DNA of 43,827 nucleotides from an uncultured Eubacterium sp. (GCA_910580075.1 CAJTVR010000035.1:1-43827); one strand, 5' to 3'. Shown: positions 7,515-15,979, counted from the first letter of the stretch. Numbers and translations are program-made. Notes: generated from the sequence alone by a model not told the origin.

Positions 7515-7804
7515 ACCCGAACGCCGGGCGGAGAAACTTTTTCCTTTTTCTGTTCCGCCTTCGAACTGTAAGAACTTCTAAATTTTCTGCTTCAAGGCTG
7601 TGGCAGCGGACGGACCGGTGCCTGATGCCCTGGCGTTCTGGCATGGGTTATGCAGTGGCACTGGCAGACACCTTTTGGGGCTTCCAGGTTTCGGCGGCAG
7701 ACAGTGCGCCCCAAATCCTGGATATGGAGCAGAAAATTAAGAATTTCTAACAGTTCTCCGGAGTCACAGAAAAAGGAAAACGTGTCTCTTCCCGGCGTCC
7801 GGGT
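7515..7804. mobile_element. MITE-like element, copy 1 (290 bp)
   Basis: Terminal inverted repeats of 39 nt begin ACCCGAACGCCGGGCGGAGA at the left, and the right end (7766-7804) is its imperfect reverse complement. Further inner complementarity (ATTTTCTGC near 7575, GCAGAAAAT near 7727) means the whole element can fold into one long hairpin. No transposase is encoded. It begins four bases after the kinase stop codon. A second copy in opposite orientation lies at 24368-24652. Short ORFs across it are not supported by ribosome sites. Confidence 0.75.
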
Positions 7805-7850
7805 CATCTATATCTTTCAACACTATGCAAAGGAAAGCTCCTTACAAAAA

Positions 7851-7926
7851 TGTCACATTAAACGGCCGGAATGTCACCTGATTCGATGTCAGGCTTCCGG
7901 CTGCTTTGTTATGATATGGGTACAAT
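7851..7926 (+). promoter_or_regulatory. Promoter and candidate BceR-like boxes before the transporter genes
   Basis: TGTCA occurs at 7851, 7872 and 7887 in the same orientation; the first two copies (TGTCAC) are 21 bp apart, two helical turns. The third copy forms a weak -35 (TGTCAG, 7887-7892), 17 nt before TATGAT (7910-7915). GCCGGAA (7864-7870) and TTCCGGC (7895-7901) flank the middle boxes as an inverted repeat. The arrangement fits activation by the response regulator at 5429-6100. Confidence 0.55.
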
Positions 7927-7954
7927 AAAGAAATGATTCAGGGAGGTTTATCAT

Positions 7955-8719
7955 ATGGCAATTTTAGAAGCTCAGTGTCTGAAAAAGATTTATACAACCC
8001 GTTTTGGTTCTAATCAGGTGCAGGCATTATCAAATGTATCTTTTTCTGTAGAGGAAGGCGAATATGTAGCAATTATGGGAGAATCCGGTTCCGGGAAAAC
8101 AACTCTTTTAAATATACTTGCTGCCTTAGACAGGCCAACGGGAGGACAGGTGCTCCTGGATGGAAAAAGCATGGCAAAAGTCAGGGAAAGAGAAATGACA
8201 GCATTCCGCAGAAATAATCTGGGTTTTGTATTTCAGGATTTTAATCTGCTGGATACATTTTCGTTACAGGATAATATTTTTCTGCCGCTGGTGCTAAGCG
8301 GGCAGACGTATGAAGAAATGCGGGGCCGCCTGCTGCCGATTGCACATAAACTGGAAATATCGCAAATCCTGGAAAAATATCCATATGAAGTATCCGGCGG
8401 GCAGAAACAGAGGGCAGCAGTGGCACGTGCTCTGATCACAAACCCCAGGCTGGTACTGGCAGATGAGCCGACAGGAGCTCTGGATTCGCGTTCGGCTGAC
8501 GGGCTGCTTCGTATTTTTAAAGATATAAACAGCGAGGGCCAGACGATTCTGATGGTAACGCATTCAGCCAAGGCAGCGAGTCATGCAGGGCGTGTATTAT
8601 TTATTAAAGACGGTGAAGTATTTCATCAGATTTACAGAGGAAACAGTACAAATGAACAGTTATATCAGAAGATTTCTGATATACTGACACTTCTTGCGAC
8701 AGGCGGTGACAAAAGATGA
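7955..8719 (+). CDS. Peptide-resistance ABC transporter ATPase, BceA-like (254 aa)
   Basis: An ATPase of the MacB/LolD/BceA group: Walker A GESGSGKTT (42-50), Q-loop FQD (93-95), signature SGGQKQR (147-153), Walker B LVLADEPTGALD (D170, E171) and H-loop VTHS. GGGAGG lies 9 nt before the ATG. The stop overlaps the permease start (ATGA). In Bce-type systems the pair frees cell-wall lipid intermediates from peptide antibiotics and also acts as the sensor for the kinase. The specific antibiotic cannot be read from the sequence. Confidence 0.93.
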   Translation: MAILEAQCLKKIYTTRFGSNQVQALSNVSFSVEEGEYVAIMGESGSGKTTLLNILAALDRPTGGQVLLDGKSMAKVREREMTAFRRNNLGFVFQDFNLLDTFSLQDNIFLPLVLSGQTYEEMRGRLLPIAHKLEISQILEKYPYEVSGGQKQRAAVARALITNPRLVLADEPTGALDSRSADGLLRIFKDINSEGQTILMVTHSAKAASHAGRVLFIKDGEVFHQIYRGNSTNEQLYQKISDILTLLATGGDKR

Positions 8720-10701
8720 AAAAAACATTTTATCCAAAACTTGCCTTAAGCAATATTAAAAAGAACAGCAAAACATATATTCCTTATATACTTACCTGTA
8801 TTCTGACGGTTTCAATGTTTTATATTGTAAAATCACTGTCGCTGAATCCAGGCATTGATGAAATGATTGGCGGTGATACAATTGCTTTTACTATGACGCT
8901 TGGCAGCTGGATTGTTGCGCTGTTTGCATTTATTTTTCTGTTTTACACGAATAGCTTTTTAGTCAAAAGGCGTAAAAAAGAATTTGGCGTTTTTAACATT
9001 CTCGGCCTGGAAAAAAGACACCTGGCAGCAGTGCTTGGATGGGAAACACTGTATGTTATGATTCTAAGCATTGCAGCCGGTATCGGTATGGGCATTGCAT
9101 TAGATAAAGTAATGTTTCTGCTTATTGGAAAACTGGTGGGTGCTGATATTGTACTTGGGTTTTTTGTTGATGCGAAAACGATTCTCGTAACGGTAGAATT
9201 ATTTGCAGGAATATTTCTGCTCATTCTGCTGAATTCTGTCAGGCAGATTCATATTTCAAATCCGATAGATCTTCTGCGTGCAGGAAATGCAGGTGAGAAA
9301 GAGCCGCAAACAAAATGGCTGATCGCTGTGACAGGTGTGCTGTGTGTCGGAAGCGGTTATTACATTGCTCTTACAGTAGAAAATCCGCTGGCTTCTATAT
9401 TTGCATTTTTTATTGCGGTTATATTAGTCATTATAGGCACATATCTGCTGTTTACAGCGGGAAGCATTGCAGTTTTGAAGCTGCTTAGGAAAAATAAGAA
9501 ATTTTATTATAAGACAAAACATTTTACAAGTGTTTCAGGGATGATTTACCGTATGAAGCAGAATGCAGCAGGACTTGCAAATATCTGTATTTTATCGTCG
9601 ATGGTACTGGTTACGGTGTCTTCAACCAGCTCTATGGTAATCGGAATAGATGATATGTTAAAAACACGTTATCCTTCTGAACTTTCAATCATTTCGTATG
9701 AAAATAAGGAAGAACGAAACAAAGAATTAATCGATCTGGTTCACAAGATACAAAAAGAAAAAAATCTGCATGTTTCGAATGAAATGCAGTATACGTATCT
9801 TGGATTTTCAGCTTTTAAAAATGGGGATACGTTTCTCATAGAACGTGATGCATCTATTTCAGCAATTGATGACATGCATGTACTGATATTTCTGTCTCTT
9901 TCAGATTATAACGCCATAGAGGGGGAGAACAAAACGCTGGAAGAAAATGAAATTTTGATTTATTCCAACCGCGTACCTTATAAGGAATCTGTGCTGAATC
10001 TGTTTGGAAAACAGTATGTGGTGAAGCAACGGCTGGAACATTTTATTGGAAATGGAATGGCTGCTGCAGATATATCAAATTCCCAGTATATTGTTGTACA
10101 GGATCAAACGATACTGAATGAATTATATGAAAAACAGAAAGAAGCATATGGAAGTCATTGCAGTAATATCAAATTATTATATGGATTTGACTGTGATGAC
10201 GATAGCGGGGAACAGAAAGAATTTTATTATGAACTGTCTGAACAAATGAAGATTCAGGGATTTAATGCAATTGCAGAATCCAGAGAAGAGGAAAGAATGT
10301 CTTTTGCAAGTCTTTATGGCGGGTTCTTTTTTATCGGAGTATTTCTAAGTACTTTATTTATCATGGCTACGGTGCTGATTATATATTACAAACAGATTTC
10401 AGAAGGCTATGATGATAAAGAACGGTTTGCGATTATGCAGAAAGTCGGGATGGAACTTAGAGAAGTAAAAGCATCCATTCGTTCGCAGGTGCTGATGGTA
10501 TTTTTTCTGCCGCTTGCAGTCGCTGGGATTCATACGGCAGCGTCATTTAAACTTATGTCAGAGATTCTGGCGATTTTGAATTTCGTAAATGTGAGGCTGT
10601 ATGTATTGTGTACAGTGATAGTGTATCTGGTTTTTGCAGGTATGTATACAGGTATTTACGTAATAACGGCGAAGGTATATTACCGGATTGTAAGCAGATA
10701 A
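8716..10701 (+). CDS. FtsX-like ABC permease, BceB-like (661 aa)
   Basis: Ten predicted membrane segments with the BceB layout. The first, near residues 18-40, follows the typical N-terminus (LALSNIKKNSKTYIPYILTC). FtsX-type segments lie between about 55 and 305, a large extracellular domain runs from about 310 to 525, and three C-terminal helices follow. The large loop is the presumed peptide-sensing part. The length of about 660 matches the family. It is translationally coupled to the ATPase. Confidence 0.92.
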   Translation: MKKTFYPKLALSNIKKNSKTYIPYILTCILTVSMFYIVKSLSLNPGIDEMIGGDTIAFTMTLGSWIVALFAFIFLFYTNSFLVKRRKKEFGVFNILGLEKRHLAAVLGWETLYVMILSIAAGIGMGIALDKVMFLLIGKLVGADIVLGFFVDAKTILVTVELFAGIFLLILLNSVRQIHISNPIDLLRAGNAGEKEPQTKWLIAVTGVLCVGSGYYIALTVENPLASIFAFFIAVILVIIGTYLLFTAGSIAVLKLLRKNKKFYYKTKHFTSVSGMIYRMKQNAAGLANICILSSMVLVTVSSTSSMVIGIDDMLKTRYPSELSIISYENKEERNKELIDLVHKIQKEKNLHVSNEMQYTYLGFSAFKNGDTFLIERDASISAIDDMHVLIFLSLSDYNAIEGENKTLEENEILIYSNRVPYKESVLNLFGKQYVVKQRLEHFIGNGMAAADISNSQYIVVQDQTILNELYEKQKEAYGSHCSNIKLLYGFDCDDDSGEQKEFYYELSEQMKIQGFNAIAESREEERMSFASLYGGFFFIGVFLSTLFIMATVLIIYYKQISEGYDDKERFAIMQKVGMELREVKASIRSQVLMVFFLPLAVAGIHTAASFKLMSEILAILNFVNVRLYVLCTVIVYLVFAGMYTGIYVITAKVYYRIVSR

Positions 10702-10740
10702 AGGCAGCTGACGGAAGAAGGCAAAACGGGAAACAGACGT

Positions 10741-10944
10741 GCAGCCCAGAGCAAATGATGCAGCTGCGTTTAAGCTGATACAGGGAAGGGAACGAAGCAG
10801 GTGAGAGCCAGGGAGAGAGAACAGAGAAACAGGCAGGCGGCCCGGAGCAGATGATGTGGTATTCCGTTCAAGCTGATACAGGGAAAGAAAAAACAGGTGT
10901 GCAGTTCAGAGCAAATGATGCAGCTGCGTTTAAGATGGTTCAGG
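10741..10944 (+). repeat. Three degenerate repeats after the bceB-like gene
   Basis: Copies begin near 10741, 10837 and 10901. Each contains CAGAGCAAATGATG or a variant (CGGAGCAGATGATG), then a GTTTAAG or GTTCAAG core; the first two also share CTGATACAGGGAA. They fill the space after the permease stop. No protein signal is visible. Confidence 0.7.
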
Positions 10945-10971
10945 AAGAACTCCGGCAGTCATAGATACAGA

Positions 10972-11070
10972 GGGGCTGCCGCATTAAGCAAAAAGCGGAC
11001 AGAATATGGAAGCGGTAACGTACCAGCTGTGCCATATTCTTCAGCTGACTGCTTTATGCGGCAGCCCTTT
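10972..11070 (+). terminator. Long hairpin ending in a T run, probable terminator with an inner stem
   Basis: GGGCTGCCGCAT with the following AAGCA pairs with TGCTTTATGCGGCAGCCC and is followed by TTTTT. The 65-nt apical part carries its own stem (ATATGG with CCATAT). A simple terminator would not need the large apical domain, so a regulated terminator or stable small RNA 3' end is possible. It lies about 95 nt before the padR promoter. Confidence 0.7.
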
Positions 11071-11164
11071 TTGGAGTGTCTGAATATTTTTTTCGTTACT
11101 GGTATCTGGTTTTCAGCCTTCCAGGAGTTCTTCAAAGATATCAGAATAAATGATTGACTGTTAC

Positions 11165-11210
11165 TTGACAAAAGTGACATTCAGTAATATATTATATTTA
11201 GTATTACTAA
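11165..11210 (+). promoter_or_regulatory. padR promoter with palindromic operator candidate
   Basis: TTGACA (11165-11170), a 17-nt spacer and TATATT (11188-11193). The palindrome TTAGTA-T-TACTAA at 11198-11210 covers the expected start of transcription and is a natural site for autoregulation by the PadR protein just downstream. Confidence 0.6.
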
Positions 11211-11227
11211 GTATAAAGGAATAGAAA

Positions 11228-11563
11228 GTGAATGATAAATATATCAGGCAGATGAAAAAAGGCGTTTTGGATATGCTTGTTTTAAAGCTGCTGGAAAAAG
11301 ACAAAAAATATGGTTATCAGCTCATCAGTGAATTAAAAGAAAAGAGCGGAGAACTGTTTATATTAAAAGAAGGAACATTATATCCCATTTTATACCGTCT
11401 GGAGGATGATGCATACGTAAAAAGCAGCTGGTGCAGTCCGCAAGGAAAACAGATTGCCAGGAAATATTATCAGATTACAGACAAAGGACGGGAAGCGCTG
11501 GATGAGATTTCAAATTTATGGATGGAAATGAGCTGCGGCATCCGGCAGATTATGGAGGACTAA
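11228..11563 (+). CDS. PadR family transcriptional regulator (111 aa)
   Basis: A typical short PadR protein. An N-terminal winged helix holds the family signature (KGVLDMLVLKLLEK, YGYQLISEL, LKEGTLYPILYRLE, YYQITDKGREALDE), and a single C-terminal dimerisation helix follows. The start is GTG at 11228. A 3-bp gap leads into the next gene (ATG at 11567). PadR repressors next to HAAS-domain membrane genes are a common Firmicutes pair controlling envelope or efflux functions. Confidence 0.93.
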   Translation: MNDKYIRQMKKGVLDMLVLKLLEKDKKYGYQLISELKEKSGELFILKEGTLYPILYRLEDDAYVKSSWCSPQGKQIARKYYQITDKGREALDEISNLWMEMSCGIRQIMED

Positions 11564-11566
11564 ATT

Positions 11567-12214
11567 ATGACAGCAGAGACTTATGTAAAACAGATTGTAA
11601 AAAAAGTGAAATGTACAGGAAAAAAACGGAATGAAATCCGAAAACAGCTTTTATCTGATATAGAAAGTGAAATGGAGAGAGGTGAATCACTAGAAAAAGT
11701 AATGCTGCGCATGGGGGAGCCGATTGCCGCTGCAGAAGAATTTAATCAGAATATGCTGCAGGAGGAGGTGAAAAAGTATAAAAGGGGTGTCAGGATAAAA
11801 ATTGCTGTCTGTATTTTGACAGTTCTGGCGGCAGCAGCAATCGCGGCAGCATGGTTTCTGCCAGTTACGAAGAAATTTGGAAGCAGCGGGCTTTTTAATG
11901 AGAAGACTGTGGAAGAAAAAAGCAAAGAGGTCATAAGGCTGCTTGACGCGGAAGACTACGATACACTTCTGGCTGGTTCTGATATTTATATGCAGAAAGT
12001 GCTTACGAAAGAAATTGTAGATGCAGCAAAAAAAATGGCCGGAGATAACTGGGGAGAATTTCAGGGATTTGGAAAATTTTATATGGCTGAACAAAAGCAG
12101 CAGGGAAACATACGGGCTGTTGTGCAGATGAATGCAGCTTATGAAAATATTGCTGTGACTTATACACTTCTTTTTGACAAAGATATGAAACTTTCAGGGC
12201 TGTATATTAAATGA
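11567..12214 (+). CDS. HAAS-like domain membrane protein with DUF3887-like C-terminus (215 aa)
   Basis: Residues 1-70 are helical and resemble the HAAS (DUF1700-type) domain found next to PadR regulators. One membrane helix follows at about 80-100 (IAVCILTVLAAAAIAAAWFL). Residues 115-215 form an extracytoplasmic domain resembling DUF3887 (EVIRLLDAEDYDTLLAGSD and TYTLLFDKDMKLSGLYI). Such proteins are thought to work with the adjacent PadR in sensing, but the ligand is unknown. The domain naming is from memory of family patterns. Confidence 0.7.
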   Translation: MTAETYVKQIVKKVKCTGKKRNEIRKQLLSDIESEMERGESLEKVMLRMGEPIAAAEEFNQNMLQEEVKKYKRGVRIKIAVCILTVLAAAAIAAAWFLPVTKKFGSSGLFNEKTVEEKSKEVIRLLDAEDYDTLLAGSDIYMQKVLTKEIVDAAKKMAGDNWGEFQGFGKFYMAEQKQQGNIRAVVQMNAAYENIAVTYTLLFDKDMKLSGLYIK

Positions 12215-12229
12215 TAGGAGGGATTTATT

Positions 12230-12541
12230 ATGTATGCTGGATGGCTGTTTATGAGTATAGTATTTTACTTTTTTGGGATTTATGCATGGAAGGCACAAAA
12301 GCCCGTCAGTTTTTGGAACATAGCACATAAAATCGAAGTGCATCATGTGGAAAAGTATAACCGGGCGGTTGCAAAAATGTGGATTAGTTTTGCATTTGCA
12401 TTTGATATTATAGGACTGCCGATGCTGTCAGGGCAGAATTCTGCATGGATTGTATTTTTAGTTCTTGGAACAATGGCATGGACAATTGCACTGATGGCGG
12501 TTTATACAGGAATTGAGAAAAAATACCGGATATATAAATGA
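12230..12541 (+). CDS. Small membrane protein, DUF3784-like (103 aa)
   Basis: Three hydrophobic segments (about 2-18, 51-67 and 74-92). A cytoplasmic motif KPVSFW follows the first helix, and VEKYNRAVAKMW precedes the second. GGAGGG lies 8 nt before the ATG. The protein is a distant paralogue of its downstream neighbour, which has PVSFW and YNAEMAKLY in the same places. Both resemble the SdpI/DUF3784 group of small membrane proteins. The function is unknown; an immunity-like role is only a guess from the company of SdpI. Confidence 0.7.
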   Translation: MYAGWLFMSIVFYFFGIYAWKAQKPVSFWNIAHKIEVHHVEKYNRAVAKMWISFAFAFDIIGLPMLSGQNSAWIVFLVLGTMAWTIALMAVYTGIEKKYRIYK

Positions 12542-12580
12542 ACCCCCCGGGGTCTGTAACGGAAAGGAGTGCGGGAAATT

Positions 12581-12913
12581 ATGATGGAAGGAATTGTTAC
12601 AATGACAGCGTTTTTGCTGTGTGCAGTGCCTTTTGCGATTATGGCATGTTTTGGAAAGGACAGCATGACACCTGTCAGTTTCTGGGCTGGAGATACTTCA
12701 TTAGCCAGTAAAGTAAAAAACGTTCCAGCATACAATGCAGAAATGGCAAAATTATATGGACGCTGTGCGGCTGCATTTTTGTTAACTGGATTGGCAGGAT
12801 TGTTTTCTGTGAAGGTTTCTTTAATACTGTTCGCTGCTGAGTGCACTGCAGGGTTTTATTCTGTATATAAGACATACAAAAAGATACTGGATACTTATTC
12901 GTCTGGGGATTAA
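12581..12913 (+). CDS. Small membrane protein, paralogue of the upstream gene (110 aa)
   Basis: Same layout as the preceding protein: a first helix (about 4-22), then MTPVSFWAGD, a KVKNVPAYNAEMAKLY segment and two helices near the C-terminus. GAAAGGAG lies about 11 nt before the ATG at 12581; a GTG at 12569 is possible but overlaps the ribosome site. It probably arose by tandem duplication and then diverged. Confidence 0.72.
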   Translation: MMEGIVTMTAFLLCAVPFAIMACFGKDSMTPVSFWAGDTSLASKVKNVPAYNAEMAKLYGRCAAAFLLTGLAGLFSVKVSLILFAAECTAGFYSVYKTYKKILDTYSSGD

Positions 12914-12975
12914 AAAGAACAGACCTTTCCAAATTGATTATAAAAATGGGAGATTTACAGACAGGGGGAATGAAT

Positions 12976-13356
12976 ATGTGGTTTTGGATATACATGACAG
13001 CAAGCAGCATGATAGTTCCGGTTTTAATGGCATGTTTTGGAAAACTGTTTCAAAAAAGACCGCCGGCACAGATAAATTCTGTCTATGGTTACAGGACGAA
13101 AATGTCTAAACTGAATATGGATACATGGGATTACGCGCACCGTTATTTTGGAAAGCTGTGGCAGAAGGCAGGATTTTTTCTGATTCCACTGACAGTAATC
13201 TGCATGGTTTTGCTATATGGCAGGGATGAAGATGAAATAGGGACTGGATGCGTATGGCTGATGATTGTCCAGGTGGCTGTGCTTATACTGCCTGTAATGG
13301 CTACGGAGCGCGAGCTGCATCGAAAGTTCGATGAAGACGGAAAGCGGATATCATGA
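12976..13356 (+). CDS. SdpI family membrane protein (126 aa)
   Basis: A membrane protein with the conserved SdpI-type core (INSVYGYRTKMSKLNMDTWDYAH, then FGKLWQKAGF) between the first and second helices. Four hydrophobic segments are visible. SdpI protects Bacillus subtilis from the SdpC toxin, but most family members have no known role. I prefer the ATG at 12976, 7 nt after GGGGG; the ATG at 12970 is alternative and the frame is open back to 12934. Its final codons and TGA stop are duplicated downstream. Confidence 0.82.
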   Translation: MWFWIYMTASSMIVPVLMACFGKLFQKRPPAQINSVYGYRTKMSKLNMDTWDYAHRYFGKLWQKAGFFLIPLTVICMVLLYGRDEDEIGTGCVWLMIVQVAVLILPVMATERELHRKFDEDGKRIS

Positions 13357-13455
13357 GCTTATATTGAAAGTATGATGCAGATGAAAAAGAGAAATCATGA
13401 GCTGTATTATGGAAAGTATGATGCAGAAATCATGAACTGTATGCTGAATGAACAT
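13350..13455 (+). repeat. Three copies of the sdpI-like gene's stop region
   Basis: ATCATGAGCT or ATCATGAACT, with TATTGAAAGTATGATGCAGA or variants following, recurs at 13350, 13394 and 13429. The first copy includes the TGA stop of the gene. The unit length drops from 44 to 35 nt. Confidence 0.8.
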
Positions 13456-13485
13456 AGATAAGTGATTGTAATTGAAAGAAAAGAG

Positions 13486-13511
13486 GCCGGAGGGAGAGCG
13501 TATCCTCCGGC
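13486..13511. terminator. Terminator between convergent sdpI-like and cotH genes
   Basis: GCCGGAGG and CCTCCGGC form an 8-bp GC-rich stem with a 10-nt loop. On the minus strand it is followed by CTCTTTTCTTTC and on the plus strand by TGTTTCATTTCC, so it best serves the minus-strand CotH operon. Confidence 0.75.
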
Positions 13512-13532
13512 TGTTTCATTTCCTTTTACCCT

Positions 13533-15215
13533 TTATGATGACTGCTTTTCTTTTTCTGTCCGGCCCGGTCTCCCGCCACGGCCCATAGACCCCATATCAG
13601 CAATTGTAACAGAGTCTGCATTTATCAGTGAGGAACTATCCGCTTCCTGTCCGTCCGCTGTTGACGGAATCGTTCCATTCAGCTGTCCGCGGATGCTTTG
13701 TGCACGAAGAAGGCAGAATTCTTTTAATGTATCTGCGCCGGTTTGAAATTCTTCGTACGTACAGAATTTAGTCGGATCTTTTTCTACATATGGTGCTATC
13801 ATCTGAGTAACGGTATCTATCATTTCTGAGAAATATCCGCTTTCAAAGTACTCAGCGATAAATTCTGAAAAATGCTGGTGATATGATTCGGTATAAGCAT
13901 CGTCATTGAAAATCCATGCCAGCATTGGCCGGGATTCTGTTTCGCCTCCGGAAACGGGAGAATCAATGGGATAATTAACCAGACCTTCAGCATCTGTCTG
14001 TGACTGAAATCCTCCAAATGCCAGATTATAGTCCCATGGTATCATGGACATCTGTCCGTCTTTTTCGTATAAATAATAATTATGAATCATAGACCCTGTA
14101 TAACTGTCAAAATTGCAGACAAAATTGTGTGCGACAAAGTAGCGGATTACTGCTTCGGTATCGACACAGTTTTCAATATCAGAACCTTCGTTCAGTGATT
14201 TTAGTGCTGCAATCAGACGCTTTTTGTCAGAATCTGTAATATCCGTTTTGGCATTTTCAAAAATATTACGGTAACTGTCAAACTCATCATCTGAATAAAT
14301 CAGGGATACATCACTGCTTCCCATAGCATTTCCCGGCCCCTGCCGCATGCTTCTGCTGCCGGATTTCTGGATTTCTTCAAAGTCAGGAAAATCTGGCGGG
14401 TTCATTCCTTCTGGAAACGAGCTGTCATCAGGAAACGGGGCATTGCCAGGTCTTTCAGAACCTTCGGGAAATTCAGTACTGCCAGGTTTTTCAGTACGGT
14501 CCTGATTCTGGGAGGAATCTGCATCATTTTGATCTGCCCCGTTTTCCTCAAAGCGGTTCATATGAAAACCGCCTCCGTTTCCGCGGCCGCCGCCCATATT
14601 CATGCTGTCGGGTTTATATAATTCTCCGTAATCACTGCCATAATTACGGTCTAAGAAACTTTCTTCCACACCTTCTACAGCCAGATAAAGTCCCCAGTCT
14701 TCTCCATTGACTGTCAGATATACATAACTGCATAAAGGCGCGCTGGCTCCTGCAAAATTCATCATCTGATAAGACAGATAATCTTTCATATAGGTGTTGT
14801 CCTGGATAATATTGTTCAGGCTGAGTTTGTCCAGACCGTAATATGTTTTCGTATTGTCATAATGGTCAAATTCTGCCTTGAAGCTGTAGCGGTTATTGCC
14901 GTATTCTGATACCATGCTCAGGGATGTGTTGCCTTTTGCCCGGATGCCTGTATTTTTGTATGCTTCGTTGTCAATGACCAGCGTGCACAGTTCATATTCC
15001 TCATTTTCACATGTTTCCAGAAAACTGTCCCAGTCGTCCATAATAATATCAATAGTATGCACTCTGGATGTATCAAAAAGCCTCTGCTCATATCCCGGCT
15101 GTGATGTCATTGCGGTAACTCCAAACTGCTCTGCATTTACAAATATTACAGTCAGGGCAATGACGAAAGCAAGTACCATACAGCAGATTTTGTCAATGTG
15201 CCGGCCTGCAGCCAT
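13533..15215 (-). CDS. CotH kinase family protein (560 aa)
   Basis: An N-terminal membrane anchor or signal (about 9-28) is followed by the CotH kinase fold: FDTSRVHTIDIIMDDWD, IRAKGNTSL, GLYLAVEGVEESFL and the metal-binding motif MIPWDYNLAFGGF. Secreted CotH-like kinases phosphorylate surface proteins; Bacillus CotH acts on spore coat proteins. Residues about 205-295 are an insert rich in Gly, Pro, Asp, Glu and Ser (PGSTEFPEGSERPGNAPFP) that looks disordered. It is the last gene of a VTC, DUF4956, CotH operon, a conserved neighbourhood in Firmicutes, and is probably displayed on the outer face of the membrane. Confidence 0.9.
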   Translation of the reverse strand: MAAGRHIDKICCMVLAFVIALTVIFVNAEQFGVTAMTSQPGYEQRLFDTSRVHTIDIIMDDWDSFLETCENEEYELCTLVIDNEAYKNTGIRAKGNTSLSMVSEYGNNRYSFKAEFDHYDNTKTYYGLDKLSLNNIIQDNTYMKDYLSYQMMNFAGASAPLCSYVYLTVNGEDWGLYLAVEGVEESFLDRNYGSDYGELYKPDSMNMGGGRGNGGGFHMNRFEENGADQNDADSSQNQDRTEKPGSTEFPEGSERPGNAPFPDDSSFPEGMNPPDFPDFEEIQKSGSRSMRQGPGNAMGSSDVSLIYSDDEFDSYRNIFENAKTDITDSDKKRLIAALKSLNEGSDIENCVDTEAVIRYFVAHNFVCNFDSYTGSMIHNYYLYEKDGQMSMIPWDYNLAFGGFQSQTDAEGLVNYPIDSPVSGGETESRPMLAWIFNDDAYTESYHQHFSEFIAEYFESGYFSEMIDTVTQMIAPYVEKDPTKFCTYEEFQTGADTLKEFCLLRAQSIRGQLNGTIPSTADGQEADSSSLINADSVTIADMGSMGRGGRPGRTEKEKQSS

Positions 15216-15307
15216 AATAGTTCACCTGCCTTTCCTGCTGGCAGACGGGTACGCACATAATCATGCGCTGCCGCTGCAGCATATAAAAAAGTCCTGCAGT
15301 CAGTGTG

Positions 15308-15979
15308 CTAACCCATATAATCGCCGTTATAGCTTACAAGTACTGCGCTGTTTATTCCGTTCATTTCAGACAGAATATTAATAAAATCTGTATTTTCATC
15401 TTTCATGCGGATTTCTGCATTTAATTCAACAGCTCCTTTTTGAGCAGATTTGCTTTTTATCACACATTTGCGTACCTGCTGATTCAGGAATTCTTTTGCC
15501 GCACGTTCGCTTTCGTAATCGCGGCAGCTGATAACAACAATATACGGATTCAAACAGGATTTCCGGTTGACAAATAAAAGCAGCATAATGCCTGTCACAA
15601 TACTTCCTGCCACTGCAAGAAGAATCATTCCCGCTGCCAAAGTAATTCCTGCTGTAATTGACCAGAATAAAAATGCGATATCCAGAGGTTCTTTTATGGC
15701 TGTACGGAAACGGACGATGGATAAAGCACCGACCATGCCGAGGGAGAGTACCACATTTGAGGTTACTGCCAGGATTACAATCGTTGTAATCATTGTCATG
15801 GCGATTAGTGTTACACCGAAACTGGAAGAATACATAACACCGGAAAAAGTCTTTTTATAAACGAAAAAAATAAACATTCCTAATCCAAAAGCTAAAAGCA
15901 GCGCCACGGACATATCCAGAATGCTGACGCTGGAAATATTTTCTAAAAAACCTGATTTAAAAATATCATTAAAAGTCAT
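15308..15979 (-). CDS. DUF4956 domain membrane protein (223 aa)
   Basis: Four hydrophobic segments (about 20-41, 50-72, 80-90 and 100-135) with the conserved stretch VLSLGMVGALSIVRFRTAIK between them, typical of DUF4956. A C-terminal soluble domain of about 90 residues (YIVVISCRDYESERA) follows. GAAAGGAG precedes the ATG. The family is repeatedly found between a VTC domain protein and CotH; its biochemical role is unknown. Confidence 0.9.
   Translation of the reverse strand: MTFNDIFKSGFLENISSVSILDMSVALLLAFGLGMFIFFVYKKTFSGVMYSSSFGVTLIAMTMITTIVILAVTSNVVLSLGMVGALSIVRFRTAIKEPLDIAFLFWSITAGITLAAGMILLAVAGSIVTGIMLLLFVNRKSCLNPYIVVISCRDYESERAAKEFLNQQVRKCVIKSKSAQKGAVELNAEIRMKDENTDFINILSEMNGINSAVLVSYNGDYMG

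Noticed and set aside
7592..7928. ORFs on both strands after the BceS-like kinase gene
   Set aside because: They lie in the MITE-like element and the promoter region, with no ribosome site and no counterpart in the second copy.
10897..11180. ORFs across the hairpin before padR
   Set aside because: The coding potential follows from the inverted repeat; no ribosome site is seen.
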